Part shown: positions 1-4,401 of the stretch, piece after piece | Position numbering within the stretch: the first letter of the stretch is position 1 | How the letters are laid out: each line of letters starts with the position of its first letter | The notes under the pieces: model-generated | What the model was told of the DNA's origin: nothing | The model's database searches: none | What the model saw: the letters and a program-made list of their open reading frames with translations, nothing else | Translations under genes and position numbers: made by a program | Assembly: GCA_021826765.1 (NCBI GenBank) | Contig: JAKAYK010000028.1 | Coordinates: 1 to 11,174 of the forward strand | Source of the DNA: Thermoplasmata archaeon | GTDB lineage: Archaea > Thermoplasmatota > Thermoplasmata > Thermoplasmatales > Thermoplasmataceae | Direction of reading: 5' to 3' | DNA: 11,174 bases

Positions 1-315
1 ACTTATGAAGGAAATGGAACAAAATATGATGCAATATTCCTCGATCTACCGGAACCATGGATGAATGTGGCAAAGCAAAGGGAATTTCTGGAATCCGGAA
101 AGAGAGTTGTAACTTATCTTCCAAACTATGATCAGGTGGAAAAAAACGTGCTTGAATACGAAAAACAAGGTTTCTTCCATCTCGAAACAGTTGAGTTGAT
201 CCGCAGGGAAATATTGGTGAGAGAAGGGGCCACCAGGCCCTCTTCGGAGGGATTGATGCACACGGCTTTCATAAGCACCTTTGTAAAGAAAAGTGGTTCA
301 AAGCTGAATGTATGA
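1..315 (+). CDS. trmI: tRNA (adenine-N1)-methyltransferase TrmI, C-terminal part (5' end outside window)
   Basis: The reading frame is open from base 1 to the TGA at 313-315, giving the last 104 residues of a protein whose start lies to the left. The methyltransferase motif FLDLPEPW (about residues 13-20 of the visible part) matches the catalytic-Asp motif of TrmI/Trm61 enzymes. The C-terminal block REILVREGATRPS followed by HTAF is also typical of this family. Family members use S-adenosylmethionine to make m1A58 (in archaea also m1A57) in the T-loop of tRNA, usually as homotetramers in the cytosol. Full-length homologues are about 250-280 residues, so more than half is missing here. The ATG at 61 is internal, because conserved motif residues lie upstream of it. 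Identity is confident at family level; the exact target (57 and/or 58) is not readable from this fragment. Confidence 0.93.
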   Translation, partial: TYEGNGTKYDAIFLDLPEPWMNVAKQREFLESGKRVVTYLPNYDQVEKNVLEYEKQGFFHLETVELIRREILVREGATRPSSEGLMHTAFISTFVKKSGSKLNV

Positions 316-376
316 TCTAAAATCAATCTCAGCATGCTTCTATTTGCATTTATAGTCCGTGAAGGATTGAAAAAAA

Positions 377-390
377 TTAAAATATAATAA
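377..390 (+). promoter_or_regulatory. TATA-like box for the DUF998 gene
   Basis: An A/T-only tract, TTAAAATATAATAA, ends 13 nt before the ATG at 404. Its left half is centred about 24 nt upstream of the start codon, which places transcription initiation at or next to the ATG, so a leaderless mRNA is likely. No Shine-Dalgarno motif lies in between. Confidence 0.55.
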
Positions 391-403
391 TACATGCTAT
401 TCA

Positions 404-979
404 ATGGCACTGAGCGCAATCGCAGATAAAAAAAAGTTTTCAGGAGCGGTATTGTTCTTTGGAGCAATGCAGTTCCTGCTGTTTGTATCCATTGCGGAAT
501 TTGTTGCAACAAATTTCACAGTGAGCGGAAACACCATAAGTCACCTTGGAATTGATAATGCACCGTATATTTTCAACACAACCATAATCATACTGGGACT
601 GTCTGAAATAATTGCTGGTTATTTCCTCAGGGAAAATTTCTCAAAGTTATTTTCAATTTTCCTGATGATTGGAGGGATAGGCGCAATGGGTGTTGGAATA
701 TTCAATGAAGATTTCGGAAAAATACATCTGTTATTTGCTCTACTTGCATTCGTGTTCTCATCCCTTGGAACATACGTCATCTTCTTCAAAAAAAGGAAAG
801 ACCTGATGACATCCATGTGGGCCATGTTGGGCACTGTGGCGCTCATAGCACTGATTCTTTACAGTTTATCCATAGATCTCGGCCTTGGAAAGGGTGGAAT
901 GGAGAGGATGATAATGTATCCAAACATAATATGGGCCATCGGGTTCTCAGCATCGCTGTATTATGGGAAATGGGACTAA
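404..979 (+). CDS. DUF998-family integral membrane protein
   Basis: This 191-residue hydrophobic protein has about six predicted membrane helices, near residues 12-36, 55-77, 82-101, 107-128, 137-157 and 170-187. The SHLG motif after the first helix (46-49) and the later GVGIFNED...KIH block (96-108) match the DUF998 family (PF06197), common in archaea and actinobacteria and of unknown biochemical role. The basic stretch KKRKD (129-133) between helices 4 and 5 fits the positive-inside rule. The ATG at 404 is chosen because a TATA-like box is correctly spaced for a leaderless transcript and the N-terminal helix begins about 11 residues in. It is separated from trmI by 88 bp and appears to have its own promoter. 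Function is not assigned; the family call rests on motif recall, not on a search. Confidence 0.8.
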   Translation: MALSAIADKKKFSGAVLFFGAMQFLLFVSIAEFVATNFTVSGNTISHLGIDNAPYIFNTTIIILGLSEIIAGYFLRENFSKLFSIFLMIGGIGAMGVGIFNEDFGKIHLLFALLAFVFSSLGTYVIFFKKRKDLMTSMWAMLGTVALIALILYSLSIDLGLGKGGMERMIMYPNIIWAIGFSASLYYGKWD

Positions 980-1045
980 TCTTCCCAAATTCTTTTTAAT
1001 CTGGGTTTAGTATCACATACATGGTGTTGATGAAGTATCTCCCAT

Positions 1046-1090
1046 ATTATCAGGGGAATTGATTATGAAAAATAATCATGCCTGAATAAT
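1046..1090. repeat. Imperfect hairpin containing a perfect 7-5-7 palindrome (1060-1078)
   Basis: The core, TGATTATGAAAAATAATCA at 1060-1078, has perfect 7-bp arms around GAAAA. It is flanked by a second pairing, TCAGG (1050-1054) with CCTGA (1081-1085), and a further ATTA/TAAT pair with one bulged base. The core lies about 24 bp upstream of the centre of the TATA box of the cysteine-rich ORF. As DNA it could be an operator or activator site for a dimeric regulator; as RNA it could be a 3'-end hairpin of the DUF998 transcript. The symmetry is seen directly; the role is inference. Confidence 0.5.
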
Positions 1091-1100
1091 TATATATCTT
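1087..1100 (+). promoter_or_regulatory. TATA box for the cysteine-rich microprotein
   Basis: TATATAT at 1091-1097 is centred 25 nt upstream of the ATG at 1119. This is the spacing expected for a leaderless archaeal transcript, and it is among the best TATA-like elements in the window. It directly abuts the upstream palindrome. Confidence 0.6.
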
Positions 1101-1118
1101 AAATCGCAATTCTAATTC

Positions 1119-1238
1119 ATGTGTTCAGATTGTTCAGAAGAGAAATGTTCATGCATTTTCTGCTTTGAATACAGGCACAACGCTGCCTGCCCAAAATGTG
1201 GCCACTCAATATTTCTTGATTGTTGCCAGGGTTTCTAG
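1119..1238 (+). CDS. 39-residue cysteine-rich (zinc-finger-like) microprotein
   Basis: ATG at 1119-1121 to TAG at 1236-1238 encodes 39 residues with nine cysteines, at positions 2, 5, 10, 12, 15, 24, 27, 35 and 36, plus histidines 20 and 29. The spacing is C-x2-C-x4-C-x-C-x2-C-x8-C-x2-C-x7-CC, with a clear CPKCG knuckle at 24-28. Two CxxC pairs eight residues apart (12-15 and 24-27) could form a zinc ribbon; the extra pairs could bind a second metal. Comparable tiny CPxCG proteins are known in haloarchaea (the zinc-finger micro-proteins). The start is supported by a TATA box 25 nt upstream. Nucleic-acid binding, metal storage or a protein-interaction role are all possible, and I cannot choose. 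It is too short for usual gene callers; coding status is likely but unproven. Confidence 0.68.
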   Translation: MCSDCSEEKCSCIFCFEYRHNAACPKCGHSIFLDCCQGF

Positions 1239-1294
1239 AATGAATCAGGGCAGGCCATAAATCTGGGTCTGCGCAGTTCAGGCCAAGCATTCAA

Positions 1295-1306
1295 AAAGTT
1301 AAATAT
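1295..1306 (+). promoter_or_regulatory. TATA-like box for tRNA-Leu
   Basis: AAAGTTAAATAT is centred about 30 nt upstream of the first tRNA base, suitable for archaeal RNA polymerase initiating a few bases before the mature 5' end, with RNase P trimming. It stands out in a moderately GC-rich spacer. Confidence 0.5.
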
Positions 1307-1330
1307 GTTGCCCTAATTCAGGTTTCATAA

Positions 1331-1415
1331 GCAGAGGTTGTCGAGATTGGTCAAAGGCGCCAGATTGAGGGTCTGGTTCCGTAGGGATACGAGGGTTCAA
1401 ATCCCTCCCTCTGCA
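1331..1415 (+). tRNA. tRNA-Leu, anticodon GAG
   Basis: A complete class II tRNA of 85 nt is visible. The acceptor stem GCAGAGG (1331-1337) pairs with CCTCTGC (1408-1414), with discriminator A at 1415. The anticodon stem CCAGA (1360-1364) pairs with TCTGG (1372-1376) around the loop TTGAGGG, giving anticodon GAG (1367-1369), which reads CUC and CUU leucine codons. The long variable arm (1377-1390) contains a TCC/GGA stem, and the T arm is GAGGG-TTCAAAT-CCCTC (1391-1407). G at position 37 is usual for tRNA-Leu. No intron is present and CCA is not encoded; T5 follows immediately. No integrase or direct repeat suggests use as an attachment site. Confidence 0.97.
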
Positions 1416-1420
1416 TTTTT
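1416..1420 (+). terminator. Oligo-T terminator of tRNA-Leu
   Basis: Five consecutive T follow the discriminator base directly, without an extra hairpin, as expected for archaeal RNA polymerase termination after short stable RNAs. Confidence 0.5.
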
Positions 1421-1446
1421 CAATCTCCTGATAGAATCAAGAGGTT

Positions 1447-1815
1447 TCATCCTTTGAGGAGTTCGATGAGCCCGCTTGCTTCCTTTACGGTTAGCTCGCT
1501 GATATCATCCTTTCCAATATTCTTCAGATAAGAAATGCTTTTTTCTAATTTCTCTGATGAGTTCTGAAGCGCCTTTATGAATTTGATCTGCTTTGGTGTT
1601 GCAGTCTTCGCATCTCCAGCATATGCAGAACCCTCACCTTTTATTTTTTTTAGGGAATCTATAAGGGAAGAAGCTTCAGGAACAGAAAGTTGAGAAACAT
1701 TATCTTTTGCCTTCTCCTCCAGAAATTTCTGAATAAAATCTTCTCTCTCGCTTGAACCCTCCCTCAGTTTTGTGATAAAATTTATCTGGCTTCTAGTCGG
1801 TGATACCTTATCCAT
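1447..1815 (-). CDS. Small protein of two tandem helical repeat domains, function unknown
   Basis: This is a 122-residue, soluble, mostly helical, charged protein. It contains the same roughly 50-residue module twice. Copy 1 (about 6-59) begins PTRSQINFITKL and ends VSQLSVPEASSLIDSL. Copy 2 (about 73-121) begins TPKQIKFIKAL and ends ISELTVKEASGLIELL. A small-residue linker (GEGSAYAGDAKTA, 60-72) separates them. The pattern T-x-x-QI-x-FI ... L(S/T)-V-x-EAS-x-LI-x-x-L resembles an unnamed helical module often found at the ends of bacterial and archaeal proteins, frequently near DNA-related domains; that is recall, not a search. The gene follows the prenyl diphosphate synthase on the same strand after 50 bp and could be co-transcribed, although AATAAA at 1847-1852 might instead mark its own TATA box. 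No signal peptide, cysteine or catalytic motif is seen. Real gene likely; role unknown. Confidence 0.8.
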   Translation of the reverse strand: MDKVSPTRSQINFITKLREGSSEREDFIQKFLEEKAKDNVSQLSVPEASSLIDSLKKIKGEGSAYAGDAKTATPKQIKFIKALQNSSEKLEKSISYLKNIGKDDISELTVKEASGLIELLKG

Positions 1816-1865
1816 TTCAGATCAAAAAGAATATACAACGAGATAGAATAAATGTTGCCATTCAT

Positions 1866-2930
1866 TCAGTGGTTTCTTTTTGTCAGGTAGTCAGCAAACC
1901 AGATCAGGAATGCCTTGACTTCTTTCTTCCCATCAATTTTGTCAAGCTTTTTCTTTCCATTTTCCACGAATTTTTCTATAAGCCATCTGGAATATGCAAG
2001 AGAACCTGTCTTCACTATGATATCCTTCAATTTCTCGAAATCAGAATCATTGATGTTTCCATTTGTGAGGCACTTCCAGATGAAATTCCTGTCGTCCTCT
2101 CCGGATCTTTCCAGGGCTTTGATGATGAGAAGCGTCTGTTTTCCTTCATTCACATCGCTCTTGGGGGATTTTCCGATTTCTTTTTCGGTGCCGAATATTC
2201 CAATGACATCGTCATGGAGCTGGAATGCAAGCCCCACAAGATTCCCATAAGCACTGAGTTCTCTGAGGCCCTTTTCACCCGCAATGCTTGCCCCCATGAT
2301 AAGCGGCCCTTCAACTGTATATTTTGCTGTTTTTCTTAAATGAAGCCTGATCAGATCAGACATCTTCATTACATACCCGCTGCCAGTGTATACATCAAGA
2401 CCTTCCCCATATCCTGTAATTTTTATGATTTCTGTGATCTGTTCCAGTGCATCAAGTTTTTTCTCTATGGGGGCATCAGAATGTATGATGGTATCATAGG
2501 AGTAATCCACTGCAAGATCACCTGCCACTATGGCAAGGCTCATGGCAAGATGGTTTCTGTCCCGTATATCACCAAGCATGGTTTCCATTTCCTTGTGGAA
2601 ACTTGGATACCCTCTTCTGATATCACTTCTATCCATTATGTCATCATGAATGAGGAAAAATGACTGAGTCATCTCTATGCTTGTTGCAATATCGTATATA
2701 TAATCGCCCTGCCCATAGAATAATTCATAGCCTGCAACGATCAGGATGGGCCTGACTCTCTTTCCCCCTCTCATGGTGTAATTTTTAAGCATTTCGACTA
2801 TGGGAGATATGTTCCTGTCCTTCACTTCCGAAAGAATTTTTGTGAAATAGGCTTCAAGGCTACGATTTATTAATTTTCTTTTCTGTTCAATATATTCTGT
2901 AAAGAATTCCTCTGTGAGGGGATGTTCCAT
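1866..2930 (-). CDS. idsA: Polyprenyl (farnesyl/geranylgeranyl) diphosphate synthase
   Basis: This 354-residue trans-prenyltransferase condenses isopentenyl diphosphate with allylic diphosphates to supply the C20 (or C15) precursors of archaeal ether lipids. Visible landmarks are GGKRVRP (55-61), the first Asp-rich motif DDIMD (96-100) followed by RRG (105-107), KTAKYT (200-205), and the second Asp-rich motif DDVIG (240-244) with GK...D...GKQT after it. The Asp motifs bind Mg-diphosphate. Residues -5 and -4 before DDIMD are both Phe (QSFFLIHDDIMD); that pair is characteristic of eukaryotic-type farnesyl diphosphate synthase, whereas most archaeal geranylgeranyl synthases keep only the -5 aromatic. 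Product length is therefore open between FPP, GGPP or a mixture. Length is slightly above the usual 320-340. ATG at 2930 is chosen because an AT-only box lies 26 nt upstream. It is divergent from rnhB and followed by a small same-strand gene. Confidence 0.93.
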   Translation of the reverse strand: MEHPLTEEFFTEYIEQKRKLINRSLEAYFTKILSEVKDRNISPIVEMLKNYTMRGGKRVRPILIVAGYELFYGQGDYIYDIATSIEMTQSFFLIHDDIMDRSDIRRGYPSFHKEMETMLGDIRDRNHLAMSLAIVAGDLAVDYSYDTIIHSDAPIEKKLDALEQITEIIKITGYGEGLDVYTGSGYVMKMSDLIRLHLRKTAKYTVEGPLIMGASIAGEKGLRELSAYGNLVGLAFQLHDDVIGIFGTEKEIGKSPKSDVNEGKQTLLIIKALERSGEDDRNFIWKCLTNGNINDSDFEKLKDIIVKTGSLAYSRWLIEKFVENGKKKLDKIDGKKEVKAFLIWFADYLTKRNH

Positions 2931-2950
2931 GTCAGGTCAGTGTTTTATGA

Positions 2951-2960
2951 AATAAAATAA
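2951..2960 (-). promoter_or_regulatory. TATA box of the prenyl diphosphate synthase (divergent region)
   Basis: On the minus strand this reads TTATTTTATT, centred 26 nt upstream of the ATG at 2930, giving a predicted leaderless mRNA. It lies only about 25 bp from the opposing rnhB TATA box, so the two promoters probably compete for or share bound factors within the 78-bp intergenic region. Confidence 0.55.
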
Positions 2961-2973
2961 TTTCCTGAGCTTG

Positions 2974-2982
2974 GATAAAATA
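2974..2982 (+). promoter_or_regulatory. TATA box of rnhB (divergent region)
   Basis: GATAAAATA is centred about 30 nt upstream of the rnhB ATG at 3009, predicting a transcript with at most a few untranslated bases. A second AT-rich copy, GATAAAT, at 2983-2989 is slightly too close to the start. Confidence 0.5.
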
Positions 2983-3008
2983 GATAAATCAGATGCAAAT
3001 TATGAGCA

Positions 3009-3638
3009 ATGCAGAGTTGTGGTGTGGATGAAGCAGGAAAGGGGCCCGTGCTTGGGCCGATGATAATAGCCATAGTTTCCGGCGATGAAGACACACTGAA
3101 GAGAATAGGAGCAAAGGATTCCAAGGCACTTTCCCATCCATCAAGATTAAGAATTTTTGAATTGATAAAAAAGGAAGCAGGTTTCGTCCAGTGGGTAAAG
3201 ATTTCATCTTCTGAACTGAACAGGGAAATGGAAGGGGCCACCATCAACAGAATAGAAGAGAGAAAGGTTTCGGAACTAATCAAAAATTCTCCATGCAATA
3301 AGATATATGTGGACTCCTTTGACGTTAACGAGGAAAGGCTTTCAAAACTTCTGTCAGGCATGACCGGGAAAGAGGTGATCTGCAGGCACAAGGCTGATTC
3401 CCAATTCTATCCTGTGTCTGCGGCATCTATTGTGGCAAAAGTCATCAGGGAAAGGGAGATGGATATCATAAGGAATAAATATGGAAATGTTGGTTCAGGC
3501 TATCCATCTGATCCAACCACCATCAAATTTCTTGAAGATTCAATTCAGAACGGGATTGATATTGGAGATATAGTCAGGACACACTGGAAAACTTATATGA
3601 ATGTTGTAAATTCAAAGAGTCAGAAGCATCTGCCATAA
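3009..3638 (+). CDS. rnhB: Ribonuclease HII
   Basis: This 209-residue protein cleaves the RNA strand of RNA-DNA hybrids and nicks 5' of single ribonucleotides embedded in DNA, supporting primer removal and ribonucleotide excision repair. The four metal-binding acidic residues are visible: Asp7 and Glu8 in GVDEAGKGP, Asp102 in YVDSF and Asp130 in HKADSQF. The conserved KDSK (36-39), SAASIVAKV (137-145) and GSGYPSDP (162-169, with the Tyr that recognises the ribonucleotide 2'-OH) complete the type 2 RNase H signature. Lys replaces the more common Arg in DEAGRG, a variant also met in archaea. The start must be ATG 3009, as a TGA lies in frame at 3003-3005 and the catalytic motif begins at residue 5. 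The region carries its own promoter, divergent from the prenyl synthase. Confidence 0.97.
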   Translation: MQSCGVDEAGKGPVLGPMIIAIVSGDEDTLKRIGAKDSKALSHPSRLRIFELIKKEAGFVQWVKISSSELNREMEGATINRIEERKVSELIKNSPCNKIYVDSFDVNEERLSKLLSGMTGKEVICRHKADSQFYPVSAASIVAKVIREREMDIIRNKYGNVGSGYPSDPTTIKFLEDSIQNGIDIGDIVRTHWKTYMNVVNSKSQKHLP

Positions 3639-3647
3639 TTGTTTCAG

Positions 3648-3655
3648 TTTTTTTT
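3648..3655 (+). terminator. Oligo-T tract after rnhB
   Basis: Eight consecutive T residues begin 10 nt after the rnhB stop codon and just before the promoter of the next gene. Archaeal RNA polymerase terminates on such U-rich tracts without a strong hairpin. Confidence 0.5.
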
Positions 3656-3660
3656 CAATA

Positions 3661-3673
3661 AATTAAAGTATTA
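3661..3673 (+). promoter_or_regulatory. TATA-like box for the TPR-XPD operon
   Basis: AATTAAAGTATTA is positioned with its first half about 26 nt upstream of the ATG at 3691, supporting a leaderless transcript that would also carry the helicase gene. Confidence 0.5.
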
Positions 3674-3690
3674 ACAAATCCTTATTGATT

Positions 3691-4398
3691 ATGCCGGAGG
3701 AAGCCATTAAAAATACAGATATACCAAGAGACAGGGATGAGGTTGCGGATGATTACAATGAAAGAGGAATTTCTTTTTTCAACCTGAAAAAGTATCCCGA
3801 AGCAATAAAGGAATTCACCAGGGCCATCAAGATTCTGAGCAATGATCCTGACTACTACTTCAACAGGGGGCTCGCATACTACACCATGAGGATGTATGAT
3901 TCTGCAATCGTGGATTACCAGAAAGCAATTGAGATAATGCCTGGGAATGCAGATTATCATAATGCTAAAGGTTGTGCACTTGAAGATTCATCAAACCTGG
4001 TAGATGCACTGGAGGAATTCACTAAGGCCATAGATCTTGAAGGGGACATACCTGATTTCTATTACAACAGGGGAAACACTCTGTATAAAATGGGAAAGAA
4101 GGAGCTTGCACTGAAGGATTACAGCGAGTCTGTAAAGCTCAACAGCATGGATCAGATATTTGTATACAAGAGATACTCAGTCCTGATGGAAATGGAGAGA
4201 TATGATGAGGCATTGCATGATGTTGATTCAGCCATTTCACTGGTACCCGAGAATGCAATGTACTATCTTCTAAAGGCAGACACACTGGGAAGGATGGGAA
4301 GGAAGGATGAAGCATTCAAGGTTCTTGCAGAGGCTTCCAAACTCAGCATAGATTCTGAAGAGATAGAAAGGAAGAGGAAAGAGCTGGAACGTTTGTGA
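3691..4398 (+). CDS. Tetratricopeptide-repeat protein, six TPRs
   Basis: This 235-residue soluble protein is built almost wholly of TPR units of 34 residues, at about 19-52, 53-86, 87-120, 121-154, 155-188 and 189-222. The consensus is clear, for example YNERGISFFNLKKYPEAIKEF and YYFNRGLAYYTMRMYDSAI, each followed by an AI-x-(L/I) helix end. A charged helix rich in Lys/Glu/Arg closes the protein (222-235), possibly the solvating helix. There is no signal peptide or membrane segment, so it is probably a cytosolic scaffold that holds a partner's peptide. ATG 3691 is preferred over a TTG two codons earlier because the TATA spacing fits a leaderless start. The stop is followed after three bases by the XPD helicase ATG, so the pair is almost certainly co-transcribed and may act together; the binding partner is unknown. 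Confidence 0.93.
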   Translation: MPEEAIKNTDIPRDRDEVADDYNERGISFFNLKKYPEAIKEFTRAIKILSNDPDYYFNRGLAYYTMRMYDSAIVDYQKAIEIMPGNADYHNAKGCALEDSSNLVDALEEFTKAIDLEGDIPDFYYNRGNTLYKMGKKELALKDYSESVKLNSMDQIFVYKRYSVLMEMERYDEALHDVDSAISLVPENAMYYLLKADTLGRMGRKDEAFKVLAEASKLSIDSEEIERKRKELERL

Positions 4399-4401
4399 TT
4401 T

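Noticed and set aside
132..512. 126-codon minus-strand frame across trmI and DUF998
   Set aside because: It covers conserved TrmI residues in antisense and spans two genes and a promoter of the opposite strand.
1021..1062. 13-codon frame with a TATA-like box 26 nt upstream, preceding a hairpin, like an attenuator leader peptide
   Set aside because: The peptide has no run of a regulatory amino acid, and the following gene has its own better promoter, so attenuation is not supported.
1331..1415. tRNA-Leu as an integration (attachment) site
   Set aside because: No integrase gene and no repeated copy of the tRNA 3' end were found in the window.
1800..2339. 179-codon plus-strand frame opposite the prenyl synthase
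   Set aside because: Composition is typical of an antisense frame and the minus strand carries the catalytic Asp-rich motif gene.
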